Numbered from the stretch's first letter, positions 33,061 to 44,840 are shown. The stretch: DNA of 64,000 bases from Dipteris shenzhenensis (GCA_047967505.1 CM106538.1), one strand, 5' to 3'. The notes: generated by a model not told the origin, from the sequence alone. Program-made: numbers and translations.

Positions 33061-33478
33061 GATGCCTTTGTTGGAGGTCAACATCTCCTGATGTTACCTA
33101 GAGGTGTGCCCGCCCAGTGACGGCCTGTGTTGTGGGTGAACCCATCGCTGTGAGGGTAGTCTAGGGTAGGTACTGTGTGGTCCTATTGGGCTCCTTGTTG
33201 GTCACATGATGTCCCATGGCAGCCCTTGTGTAGGCACATCTTGCTGCGCACTGGGGAGGCCTAGAGGCTAGACCAGTAGGCCTATTTTGGCAGGCCCTAG
33301 TAGCTCCCTATAGGCCGAGGGAGGCATGCTGGTTGGCCCACTGGATATATATATTAATATTTTAATGTAGATATTGCATGTATATGATATGGAAACATAT
33401 ATAGATGACATGATGTAAGGTGTTATATTGGCATGACATGACATTAGTTGTCTATCTCATGAGAGCCGAGTAGTTACT

Positions 33479-33782
33479 GTTGCAAATACTATGAAGTAGG
33501 TGGGTGATGGAGTTTTCTCAAGCGGAGGATCAATTCTTCTAGTTGCGATTCCTCACAATAAAGACAAAACCATATATTTGTGAACCAAATCTTGTGACAT
33601 TGACCAAGAGAATATTTTATTCAATACATTGTTGCAAATAGTATGAAGTAGGTGGGTGATGGAGTTTTCTCAAGCGGAGGATCAATTCTTCTAGTTGCAA
33701 TTCCTCACAACAAAGACAAAACCATATATTTGTGAACCAAATCTTGTGACATTGACCAAGAGAATATTTTATTCAAATGTAT
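33479..33782. repeat. Tandem duplication, period 152 bp, two copies
   Basis: TGCAAATACTATGAAGTAGG at 33481 recurs with one change at 33633, and the similarity covers the full 152 bp with few differences (for example GTTGCGATT versus GTTGCAATT). Recent duplication. Confidence 0.92.
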
Positions 33783-34589
33783 TGATCTGCCATGTGAGCT
33801 TAATAATTTGCAATTTGCAAAGAAAAAATGACTATCAACTTATTTTAGTGGTCCTTCTAGTGCTTATTATGTACATTCTTCTTTTTTGCCATTCTTTAGT
33901 GGTGTATAAAGTGGTACTTAAAAGTGTGTCCCAGACAACTATGCTTTTTAGTACTTTGTGTTTCTTTAAGCACATCCAAAGATGTCAAATTAGAAAAGTA
34001 AACTATTGGTCAAAATGCAGATGGACATGTTTGAACAAAATAATAAACTTGTATACATGAATTTTCAATACATTGTTAGGATGAGCAAATGTGCTAGCTA
34101 CCTAATATCTCAAGGGTTCATGTCACAAAATTTTACACTACCATCAACATTCAAAATGAGGGATATTTCAATTTATTTTTTGGAGAAACTTCAACACGAT
34201 TACAATAGAAGGAGGGGTTTGTAAATTCAAATTTAGGGAAAATTTTCGTTAGTTATAAGTAAAGAGGGGTGGTTTTACTAGGGAAAAATTTTAGTTAAGG
34301 AAATTTTTAAATATCCCATGAATGCATGTGATACATACGGTTTCTTAGTAGTACCACCCTCGAGTCTAAGATGTTGTAATGTTGACTACTCTTATCTAGA
34401 ATGCACAAGTTTTTTGTATGACACACATTGGAAGGGAAAGATTAGAAGGCTTCTAATGCTAAGTCCAATGAATCAAAATTTGGGATTCCTAGACTATGAA
34501 CATTTTTAGGAGATTCTAAAGTTTATTATTGCAATGCTATTATTTAATGTTTCTTACCTCTTGATAGAGTGAGCATAACAACGTTAAAA

Positions 34590-34730
34590 ATTACATGGGG
34601 AGTTGCATGATCATCTTATTGAAAAAAAACCAAGTCATAAAATGAATTAAAAATGAGATATATTACATGGGGAGTTGCATGATCATCTTATTGAAAAAAA
34701 ACCAAGTCATGAAATGAGATATATAATTTT
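34590..34730. repeat. Tandem duplication, period 72 bp, two copies
   Basis: TTACATGGGGAGTTGCATGA occurs at 34591 and 34663, both followed by TCATCTTATTG and an A run, with almost no differences. Confidence 0.9.
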
Positions 34731-35486
34731 GATGCAATGTAGGCTAAATACAATATCATCTTGCAAAAAAAACGAGTCCTATATGCCACAAGAGCTTATG
34801 ATGAATATGTTGGTTGCAAAGGAGGGGAGTGCATTGGGCCCACTGGATGATCGCTAATTCCAAGGGTTGTTGGACACAATCACATTGATGATGCAAAGGA
34901 TTGTATAGTTTTACAATAGTATAGTAATGCATACATGAAATGCGGATTATTCCATTCAAGGTGTTTTGGGGAACTCTCTAGGCATATGGAAAATTGCATG
35001 TGAGATATCACTAACTTTTTATGAGAGGGAGAATTTGATGAGGGCAAGGTTTGTATTTGAGATTGTTGATGCTAATGCAATCATGCAAATCCCTCTCATA
35101 TACAAAAATTAATGCACCAAGCCATGTGCGGCCATCTCATTAAGATGGGAAGTTGGTGGCATGGAGAAACAAATTAAGTAAAGAAATTCAAAGACAAGAT
35201 AAAGAGGGAAATCATAGAGATTTGGGAGGTTGTAAAAGAGAATTATTATCACTAATCGGTGCATGTGTTTCATGTTTGCACAACTGGTTCACTTGCCAAG
35301 GGTTGACATACTCTGTCTCAATCTCAGAGTTCCACGTGTTGTGTGTCTCGACTTCACACTGAGGGAAGCAAGAAAGAATCTTTGCATGTGTGTAGCCTTG
35401 AAACACATCAGGCATTTACATGGCAATGGAAGCCACATAGGAGAGTGAAAACCAATAACCAAAAACCAACAAGCTACTCAATGACA

Positions 35487-35655
35487 AGGAATCTATCCTA
35501 CAACGTATAATTACCTAAGATCTATCCTAACCTAAGGAAAATAACAATACCAAATAATGAAAATAACAATATCTAAGGAATCTATCTTACAATGCAAATT
35601 ACCTAAGATCTATCCTAACCTAAGGAAAATAACATACCAAGTAATGAAAATAACT
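35487..35655. repeat. Tandem duplication, period about 88 bp, two copies
   Basis: TTACCTAAGATCTATCCTAA occurs at 35511 and 35599, with flanking AAGGAATCTATC and AATGAAAATAAC shared in both units. Confidence 0.88.
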
Positions 35656-36458
35656 TTCTCAACTCTCTTGCTCTCACCCTCATCCCTACACCATGCCCTA
35701 CACGTGAGGTTATGGGCCTTTAGATGCCTCATGGTACACAAGCTTTCATGCAAAACCTATCCACTCATGGTTGCTTGATTGCGGGACCTTACACTTGAGG
35801 ATCACTACGTACCATAACCACACTCAAGTTACCCTTAAAAAGAAGAAAGATATGCCACTCCAATCGCGTGGGTGCTCTAGTATTAGTTGATGGTAGATAT
35901 GGGTCAAAAAGTATAATTCTCGAAGGTGGGGATGAGGGATCTTACACTGTGTGTCAATGAAGTACTCGTAGATGAAGAAAGATAATTCTCCTCAATTGAT
36001 GTGGCAATGAGAGGGAGAGAAGTCATTATGGCATCAAGACATGAAGGGGTGCTTGAGGAGAGGGTCAAGGTGTCAATTATCAACTAAGAATAATCTAGGA
36101 CGAGAGGGATGCTCGATGGTGAGCTAGGTGCAACAAGTGAAGTAGCATACTACATGACGTCCCACTGAAGCTCTAGATGACATTAGTCAAGATGATCTTG
36201 TAATAGTGGTATGAAGCACAGCAAGCCTTGATGAATAATGACCATCAAAAAACACAACCATGATGTGTGGTCCAAGGTCCCAAAGTGTATCACTGATCTC
36301 ATCCCATGTGTACTCCAGAGATGATACAGATGCCCACATATCCCCATATCTACCAAGTAATATCGAGATGTAGCTAATGTTGCCACTATTCCATCGTGGA
36401 GGTGGAATGCAAATGCATACATCAATGATGGGAAGTGGAAGCTAAACAATATCATGTG

Positions 36459-36516
36459 TGAGGTGGTACATCTCCATGCCTAAAGAGTGAGGTGGTACAC
36501 CTCCATGCCTAAAGAG
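36459..36516. repeat. Tandem duplication, period 29 bp, two copies
   Basis: GAGGTGGTACATCTCCATGC and GAGGTGGTACACCTCCATGC start at 36460 and 36489; the full 29-bp units differ by one or two bases. Confidence 0.9.
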
Positions 36517-36569
36517 GTATGTGATCAATGCAATTGCCCAATGAGTGCAAGAAAGATGTGTAGTCTGAT

Positions 36570-36870
36570 GCTGATGATGTCATAGGGAAAGAGGAGGGGG
36601 AGAGAAAAAAAGAATAGAGTAAGACAGGAAATAAAAAGGGGGTTAAGGGTGAGAGGGAAAATTTTGAGGGGGAGGGTTATTTTAAGGTTATGGAAGGGGG
36701 ATTAAAAAATGATAAAAGGTAAAAAATGAGGGGGATGTAGGTGGAAGGAGATAAGATACTAGGTGAGGGGATAAGGGGGGGGTGAAGGCATGGTAGTGAG
36801 GTATGAGTAGAGGGGGTACGAGGTGGAGGGTAAGGGGGTTATGTGGAGGGGAGGGGTAAGGGCATGTGAG
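36570..36870. repeat. G-rich purine low-complexity tract
   Basis: About 300 bp rich in GGGG and GGA on the plus strand, with many runs of three or more G at short spacing. Pro-rich open frames on the minus strand are compositional artefacts. Confidence 0.85.
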
Positions 36871-38459
36871 GTGGCGGGTTTGCCTCTTCTCATTGTCACC
36901 ACCCAATAGCAACAGCAATAGCTAACGCTCCCCAAAGGAGCTTTCCTCTTCCTCTCGCCTTGCTGTTTATGTTGCTCTACACTCTTGAGAACCATCAAGG
37001 CTGCTCCGTTTTTACTTTCTCAAGTCTTGTCACCACGAGGTGTGCACAAAGGTGGTTTTCCAACCTCTTCTACACTTCTACAAGCATGCTTTTGGGACAA
37101 ATCCACAGACGAAGCATGCTTTCATGCCAAACTCATAGCTATTCATATGTTGCTATGTAAGCCTTCGTGGCTTGGCTATTGTGCTTGTCCGATGCCTTTG
37201 TTACCTTGTGTAGTCAATTGTGTGTTCTAACATTGTTGCTTATAGTCATTGCTAGAAGCTAGCTTGCTATTTGCCATTTGAGCATGCTTCAAGTCAAATT
37301 TCATTGCATAGGTCATTGACGCTAAGTATTGTGGTTATTCACGTGTTACTTATTATGAGCTCTTTCTATTGCTCTTGTACTTGTTGGAAGACAGCATCGG
37401 CCGAGGAGGAAATGGGAGGCAAGTAGCAAGCTTAGCCTACTAAACAAGCAGTAGTAGTCTCACAATTGTAATCTAAAGCATGTTAAGTGCTGGTGGTGGA
37501 GCAATGATGGCCAACCAAGCTCAATAGGTGTTTATCTACTTCCTCCTAGAGTCAATTCCTTGTTTTATTTCTAAAAGGGTGGTTGATGAAGCTTTTATTG
37601 CATGTAGTTTCCCATGTGCGCTTGTTGTTGAGCTCAAATGTTGGTTGATTGGCTCTTACTGTGTTCTTGTTTGTTGCGGCTACCTACAATAGCTATAGTG
37701 AGATGATTGTTTCTACTCAGCTATGTCACCTATGTCTCGATGGTGTTACGCTGCCAAATGAGCTTCTTGCAATACAACAGGTAAGGCTTCTAAAAGCCTT
37801 CCTAGAGAGTTACATTACTGACTTCAGATAAAAGGTGCACCATTAAAAATTTAGGGCAGTAGTGAAAAGATCTTAGAGCTTCTCGAGGAGAGAAGGCATT
37901 GATTAAAAATTTGATCAGGCTGTGCATCACCCAATGGACACCAAGCAGCTATCATTCACTTCTTGAAAGAGAGTGTAGTTGTAAATTTTCATTATTAGCA
38001 CTGGCTCTCCTAGAGACAGTGCTTTAGGATTGACTTGAGTAGGAGTTTTGTGATAATTCTTAGTTTTTAAGGAATTTCTAAAATTCTTAACCTCTACTTT
38101 TAGATGGTTGTTGGCTTTTCAGCTTTTAGCTTGTGTGTGCCCTGTTGACTTTTCAATTTTTAGCTTGTCTGCGCTTTTTACCCCCCCCCCAACATGGCTA
38201 TAAATCAATGATGGTGCTGCCTCTTACTATATAAGTATAGCTTCGATAAAAACATCCATGAAGTGGATGAAGTGCAAAGGAGAAGCCGACACAATTGAGA
38301 GAAACGTAAAAAAGTTCGTGGTTTGCATAGCATATGGGGCTTTTCAAACAACCACTTGATTAAAACAAGAAAACTTTCTTGTTTCTGCAGTGCTTGCATC
38401 ATAGGGGATCATGACAATTTTGAGAACATTGCAATTGTGAAGACATGGGAGTGAGTTCG

Positions 38460-38932
38460 AGTTTTCCCTCTATGTTTCGATGGAGTTACAAACAATGGAG
38501 AGACAAACAATGACTCACCACAATTTGGGGAGAGTTTTGATGACCTCACTGACTATCTAGAAGAGGGGGTATAACTTTGTAGTTGTCGCTACCTCTGGGG
38601 AGAACGAGGAAGATGACCCATACTTTGTGTTGTAGTGCACAAAACCTAAGCACAAGGTTGAAGAATTATTTAAGGATGATTGGGGAATAGCCTATGAGAA
38701 GTGGGATGTAGTAGTTCGAGCTTTTTGGTACAAAAAAAGATCCAAGAGAGCCCTCAATTATGAACTGCTACATAAGGGTCCACTGACATTTGTGTACTCT
38801 CATCTAGTAAGAGCTATTAAGCTCTAGATGCAACTTGTGCCACAATGAAAGAAGAGCAAGAGTGTCTTCAAATTGGATTTAGACACGCATGAGCACATCT
38901 TGGGTTGTCTCGGAGTGGACGAGGAGGACTAA
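38460..38932 (+). pseudogene. Unidentified degenerate ORF
   Basis: A plus-strand frame from 38570 to the TAA at 38930-38932 looks truly coding despite in-frame stops: NFVVVATSGENEEDDPYF, KHKVEELFKDDWGIAYEKW, VVRAFWYKKRSKRALNYELL, GPLTFVYSHLVRAIKL, and an acidic end GCLGVDEED. After a frameshift near 38570 the reading continues upstream as VTNNGETNNDSPQFGESF. Three stops and one shift make it a pseudogene. I do not know the family; proteins with a central YSHLV motif are familiar from plant repeats, which makes a mobile-element origin likely but unproven. Confidence 0.45.
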
Positions 38933-39908
38933 GATAGTACTAAGAAAATGTAGTCTCATTGCAAGGAAACAATATTCCACTTATCCTGGAAAATGGAAAA
39001 TGTTTGAGACCGCTTTGTTTGGTAAATCCCAAACTAATTTGTAAATCCAAAATGATAAATCCCACACTTGTTTTAGTATATCCCAAAAAACCACCACTCT
39101 TGTTTTAGTAAATTCCATATCTAATCCACAAATCTTAAAAGAATGAATCGTATGCCATTCATTCATCTTGTAATAATAGAAGCAAACCACGACACTAGTG
39201 GTAGTTAATATCCTCGTGTGCAACCAACCACCATCCTGTGGCGACCACTTATCTTACAATTATCGCTATGATATCCTAAAATTATTGTTGCAAAGTGCTA
39301 TACTAAAATAGTCCCCTTTAGGTTGGTTCTCTTTATTTATTGTCAGCAAGTTGGTGACCACAAATCCTAAATGAATGAATTGTATGCCATTCATATTATA
39401 ATAATAGAAGCAAACCATCGTGTTGGTGGTAGTTAATATCCTAGTGCGCAACCAACACCAACCACCACTTATGTACACTACTACCGTGCTGCAGCATCTA
39501 CTTTCTCACTTCTAATAGTTGTAGCAGGCAGGGACCATTAGGAAATAAGCGAGCTCATTTTGGGGCCCTGAGAGAAATCCACAATTTCTTCTTTTTTTGT
39601 GAGTCCGAAATATGGGAAAGTAATAAAATACTCAATAAAATATTCATAAGTACTATGAACATGTCAGAGGATGATAGAATAAAGTTATTCTTCTATATTG
39701 ACTCCCATATCTCATGAGCGTTATTATTCAATGCTCCTACAAGCCACGTCTTTCTCTCAATCATTTTCTAGCCATCTCCATGACCGTTAAGCTTCTCCGT
39801 TAGAACACCATAACTAATCTCGCCATAGGCTTTTTTTTCAAAGTTTACCGCCATCAAGAGTATTTGCCTTATGAAATCGTGAAGCAATGGAAAAACACTG
39901 CACTCAAA
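38933..39908. other. Non-coding flank of the transposase-like gene, with a diverged direct repeat
   Basis: AT-rich DNA. Segments 39127-39235 and 39361-39472 are diverged direct copies (shared GTATGCCATTCAT, AATAATAGAAGCAAACCA and GTGGTAGTTAATATCCT). No gene is visible. Confidence 0.55.
39127..39472. repeat. Diverged direct repeat of about 110 bp, copies about 234 bp apart
   Basis: Units at 39127-39235 and 39361-39472 share GTATGCCATTCAT, AATAATAGAAGCAAACCA and GTGGTAGTTAATATCCT in the same order. Confidence 0.8.
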
Positions 39909-42531
39909 ATGGAAACACCAACCTACAACTCTACAGAACAAGCCAACAAGAGACAACAACACCATATTCATATTGATTTGGCTGAAGAATATGCGCCTCT
40001 TTTAAAACAACAACACGTAGGCACCATGCAAAGAGAAAACATGAGGAGATTAGATTTACAAGATATTGACTTATGGTGTGATGGGAAGATTTATCCAAAA
40101 TGTCTCGTCTAAAGTTCTACCCTGCCATTCTCAAATCTGACAATATTGCTGATATTTGTGGGCAATGGAACGAAAGGTATGCATGGATACATCACGGCTG
40201 AGTATCAAGTTGTGCACATGTATAAGTCTTTATATGAGCAAGAGGCGAACACAAAAATACAGTAGATAGTCGAAAGCTCCAAATTGAAAGAGCAGTTACA
40301 TAATGAAAGTGAAGAACATACAAAGATGAGGGAGAAGTTACATAAAGCAAGATCGAAAGCCACCGAGTACAAGTAGCAAGGTGAGATTGCTTTAAGCGTT
40401 TGCTATTTGCAATGTGGCTATGTAAATCTTCCTATGTTAACTCTTATTTATGCATCCGGCTTATAGGAAAGTTTTGGAGCCCCAAAAGGAAAATGTTGAT
40501 CCAAACGCTCTTCCTGTAAAACAAATAAAAGGTCTATTTTCAACGACTATTGCGAAAGGGATGATTGAGGAAAAGAAGTTTAAAACCATCAAATGCAATG
40601 TTGTGCAACAGTTTGTGGAAAGCAATAAAGTTTATGTAAACTTAATTCAGGAGGGTCTCGATGAGAGTGGAGTTAGCAGGAAAGGTTATTCTTCTATTTT
40701 CAAAGCAGTGTCATCAACTTTTAAAGATAAAAGGATCAAACATGTGCTTCTTCCAAATTCTGCAGAAGTTTGGAATTTAAGAGCTTCACTCAAAGAAATA
40801 GTAGATGATTTTATTGGTTAGTGGTTGCATATTGAGGATTTATTTGAAGGTAGTAAGGGGACCACTGTGTATAATGCTTGGAATAATATTTTTTTAAATC
40901 TTGAACGATTATAAAAAAGAATGGTTGAATTTTACGGAATCACATTTGAAGAGTGTCAGGGACAGCAGGTTATATTTGTCATAAAGTTGGATGAATGTGA
41001 AATTGTTAAAGAGAAAAAGATTGAAAGAGTGACCATCACACTTATGAATAGGGCACTTGATACATCAATCACAAAAGAAAACTCAAAGCATTTCAGTGTT
41101 GTACAATCAGAGAAGCACATTTGGTGGTTGGGAGCATTTGAGGTAAGCATGAACTTTCGTTTTTCAAATATATTACTATTTGATTTCATTTATTAGATCT
41201 AGATGCTTCAATATAGTCTCTTCTTAATGGCAGGTAAAGACAGAGGATCACCAAACCTTGTTTTGGGTATTTCACCATACCAAAATACCAAAAGTCATAA
41301 AAAACCAGGTTCAAGGAGGGCAACTTCATGTTGAAGGGGCAAGGGTGATTTCCAAGTTGATTGGCATATGGCAGGGGACCTCAAGACTCTCAAATGTATG
41401 TTCAACATAAGCAAAGGAAGTAATTCAAAATCTCCATGCCTTTACTGCAAGGAGCCAGCCCATGTCATGGATCCTAAATGGTGGAGAAAAGCTCCTAATA
41501 GGGACAAGATTGATCTTGAATTCAAAGCAGTTCTTGATATTCCTTGTGCAATGTACATATATGCACATTGCATGCATTATGTAGAATCATTGAAAAGTTG
41601 GTCTTTTTATATATTGGATTTGTGTGGAAGCTTCGACCATAAAAAAGTAGGAAAAAAGCAATTGCTGCATTAGAAAAATAGACATCAAGAAGTCCTAAAA
41701 TGGAAAGGATGTTCCTATCAAACCTTCAATTAATGAAGTCAAAGCAAGAAGATTTTTATCAGAACCACAGAGAAGGGAAGCTTGGTAGATGATTAAGCTA
41801 TGTTTCCAAGGTGAGATACGGCCTTTGGAAGCATGTGCATAATGCAGTTAAAGATGATATGGCAGATGGTGTTGCTCAAAATGTTAAAGCAAATGTATGG
41901 AAATCCTTAGACAAGATTTTCCATCTTTGAAGACATGGCCCAAGAGCAAAAATCGTGCCTTAGAAGAGGAGCTAAAAGCTTTTGGAAAATCAATGAAATA
42001 AGCATGGACAAGCTGCAATATAACACACTACATGGTAAGTTGAATTATTTTGTTTTGTATACATAGTTTGTACTTTCAAACATGGTTTACAAAATTTTGA
42101 CCTAATATTTTCTATGATTGCAGCATATTCTATATAACCACCTTCCATATTTTGTTAAAAAGTATGGATGCCCTACAATATGGTCCACACAAGGAATGGA
42201 AAAGTCTCATTACACAGTAAGAAATGCTTTTTTTTGACATACACGGCATTTTGGAGGAGCACATAAGGCAAATAGTCTCAAAGAAGTATTTCAATAGTTT
42301 TTTAGAGGTATACTTCAAAGGTTGCAAATCCAGAAAAAAGTTTCATTGTCAAAAGTTAAACTTGCCTTTAATATGGCACAAAAGAAAAGAAGAAGGTAGA
42401 TCCTTGATAATTCAACAGCTGCACAGAAACACGCAGAGTGGAGGCAGTCAAAGGTCTTTGTGAATCACAAGTGGATTGATAGAGTTGGAAACCTTATGGA
42501 GATTTATAACAATGAAGCACAGACTTTGTAA
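39909..42531 (+). pseudogene. DDE-type, RAG1/Transib-like transposase gene, copy B
   Basis: Plus-strand homologue of the gene at 16826-19659. It starts METPTYNSTEQ (39909) and shares DLWCDGKIYP, a coiled coil, and GISSIFK-like and YGITFEEC segments. The first D is in VIFVIKLDE (GAT 40990-40992) and the second in MAGDLKTLKC (GAC 41377-41379), about 98 residues on. CLYC follows 20 residues later, then VHICTLHALCRIIEKL (about 41552-41600). The last exon has H-x4-H-x-P-x6-G-x4-W-x3-G-x-E ending QGMEKSHY (E codon 42199-42201), then TRH-x-GG and a stop at 42529-42531. Introns inferred: 40381-40466, 41143-41233, 42035-42123. The first acceptor and the last intron fall at positions homologous to copy A; the middle one is absent there. 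At least six stops and three frameshifts inactivate it. It is tail to tail with the gene at 42625-44141, 93 bp apart. Confidence 0.6.
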
Positions 42532-42624
42532 TATTTTCCCAAAAAATTCAATATAAATCTAAGCTATCTTTTCTTGTAGGACTTTGTGTTCTTTGTAGCT
42601 TTTGACAATACAATATACTTGAGT

Positions 42625-44141
42625 TTACTCTTGTACTTCTTTTACATCAAGTTGCTCTCCTTCGATCTGTTTAGCCCCAGAATCTAGTAGAAGCGGCTCT
42701 CTATTTTGTGATATATCAGAATCTTGGCAAATGACATCATGTTCATGTACTGTGCAAGGGAATACAACTGTCCAAGTCCCCTTTCTTGGCTCCCATAGGA
42801 CCTTCTCAAAAAGCTATCAACTTCAATATAGAGCTACAATATCAAAAAAGAAGAAATGATAAATATATACAAGTCATGATAAAAAAGACCTAGCAGAGAA
42901 AATAGTGAGATAACGTACCTTCATATTCTCATCATCCTCCAAAATTTTATTGGTCCAAAGTTTAGGGCTTCTTTCCACGCTACTTTGTGTTTTCCTTTGC
43001 TCCTTTACCTTTGGTTGAATATCCTTCTGCTCCTCCAACTTTTGCATTTTGACCTTGTTAAATGTCTCATCATCCATATCCTCCTCATCCACAGTTTTCT
43101 TAAAGCACATCGAGAGCGCCTCCTTGGGATCAAATGTATCTTCTAGTACCATTAATTCATCGTCTTCAATTCCAAAATCCTTATCTATGCTACATATTTG
43201 AGCAATTAAGGCCAAGGCATAATCTCCTCTGAGGTCAAAGATGATGCATATATTTGAGAGCAGATTATACTCTTGACCTTCAATAGTGATGGAAGAAAGG
43301 AAAGGTATAGCTAGATTACATTTCCAAAAATGCAGTCCTTCAGTAGACATAGCTCCATTTACTATTTGTGATTTTAAGGCTACAATATCCAAGGCTGCAG
43401 CCTCCTTGCTCTCTTCCTCAAGATTAATATCCTCCTCTTCTAGTTCTTGTGCCTCTTCTATATTTTTACCTCTTCTATATTTTTGTGCCTCTTCTATATT
43501 TTTGCCTTTGTCTTCAATATCATGTTCTTCCCCAGGATCTTCCATGGCCTCTTTTGGCATGTATTCCTTACCTTCATGACAAATATTTAAAAAGATAGAA
43601 AAATCAAGGCTTACCTCCAATAGCCTACATCCTTCACTACTATGAATATTACAAACCACTTTGTATTTTCCTGGAAAGCTATCAAAACTCCTATTGATGG
43701 GAGTCCGAAGCCTTTGTCTGTAATCAAATCCTTGGCATGGACATACGGCTTCCCAAATATGGTAACTTTCTATTTCTCTGAAATCTTGTGAAAATCTGCT
43801 AGCTCATTTGCTAAAAAATCTTTGTGGCTCTCCAAAATGGCAGCATAATTGAGCTCTTTATTACACATCTCATAAAATAGATGGTAATCCTGCTGAGAAT
43901 CACACTTCTCAAGAAAATAGAAAAGTAACAAATCTGCAAGCTTTTGTGCTTCTTTTAATGTCTTCCCCTTCAACGGGACTGTTGTTTTTACAAAAGACAT
44001 CCCTGAAACACTTGCTAGCTTGATTTTCTCATTTCTCTCCGTCTTTCTTGAACTTCCCTCTCCCTGAAAAGGGAAACATTGTCCTTGCAACCTCCTTTTC
44101 ATCGATAGAATTGGAAATTGTTCCAATAGCCCTTGCACCAA
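42625..44141 (-). pseudogene. Unidentified multi-exon gene convergent with transposase-like copy B
   Basis: I do not recognise the product. The minus strand is open in long stretches: MSFVKTTVPLKGKTLKEAQK, ADLLLFYFLEKCDSQQDYHL, then, in a shifted frame, PINRSFDSFPGKYKVVCNIH; an acidic coiled region (KGKNIEEAQELEEEDINLEE) with a short internal duplication; and GLHFWKCNLAIPFLSSITIE. A donor MK|GTACGT near 42918 joins in phase to an acceptor GATAG near 42815, giving LFEKVLWEPRKGTWTVVFPC and an end QIEGEQLDVKEVQE at TAA 42625-42627. Frame changes near 44030 and 43740 suggest decay. There is no visible kelch, PHD or nuclease motif. Tail-to-tail placement 93 bp from copy B suggests a second gene of the same element. 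Confidence 0.4.
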
Positions 44142-44185
44142 AATTTGAATTATCCCTTTAAATTTATTATTTCAATCAAAAAATA

Positions 44186-44334
44186 AATTTCAATAAAGTT
44201 ATACAATCCAAGTTATAAAAAGCAATTTATTAGTCTCTCTCCACAATCTAAATGAAGCACCTTTCAATGAAGTTATACAATCCAAGTTACAAAAAGCAAC
44301 TTACTATCTCTCTCCACAATCTAAATGAAGCATC
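44186..44334. repeat. Tandem duplication, period 74 bp, two copies
   Basis: GTTATACAATCCAAGTTA occurs at 44198 and 44272, each followed by AAAAAGCAA and CTCTCTCCACAATCTAAATG. Confidence 0.88.
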
Positions 44335-44657
44335 AACAATAAAATTATTATTTCCATATTATTTGATTTATCATTGCCTTAACGAGAAGAAAAGATAAGT
44401 CAATGCATATCACACAAAATATCATAATGCATAGTCCATTATGTGGCTATGGGACATGGGATCAACATGTGTACAAAGGTTCATATGCATCGATGTTTGG
44501 ATATGCTATATGGTCCATATAGCATGAGCTCTACGATGTGAAGATTGCACCTAATTTACTTATTCTTCTCTTTCTGTGTACGAGTGAAAAGTTGTGGGCA
44601 CCAACATGATCGTGATGCTTGCTCACACAAGGTTTCATGATGTCATATATTCATGAT

Positions 44658-44840
44658 TCATCTCATATTAATTCTTTTGAATAAGCTAGAGATATTCACC
44701 TCTTCTGCTGAGTTCAAATCAAACAAACATGTCCGTAACATATCCTCTTCGAATGACTTTTCGCTCATGGGTCCATAAAAAAGGGATCTAAGATAGAATT
44801 TTAGTTCAATAAATGTAGTCACGTAGTAATTGGCCATCAT
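44658..44840 (-). CDS. Possible upstream exon of the gene at 42625-44141
   Basis: A 60-codon open segment, MMANYYVTTFIELKFYLRSL to FDLNSAEEVN, with a plausible donor GAAGAG|GTGAATATC near 44700. It lies on the same strand about 520 bp 5' of the convergent unidentified gene. No family is recognised and the link is only positional. Confidence 0.25.
   Translation of the reverse strand: MMANYYVTTFIELKFYLRSLFYGPMSEKSFEEDMLRTCLFDLNSAEEVNISSLFKRINMR

Larger units (their letters stand above)
33111..38459. other. 5.3 kb without a recognisable gene
   Basis: No domain is recognisable on either strand. The stretch is marked by several separate two-copy tandem duplications (listed individually), a G-rich purine tract at 36570-36870 and a C run at about 38181-38191. 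Open frames here are short and without conserved motifs. Confidence 0.5.

Noticed and set aside
43576-43618. A 43-bp intron (GTAAGC to GAAG) in the gene at 42625-44141
   Set aside because: Too short for a plant intron, and the reading frame stays open through it.
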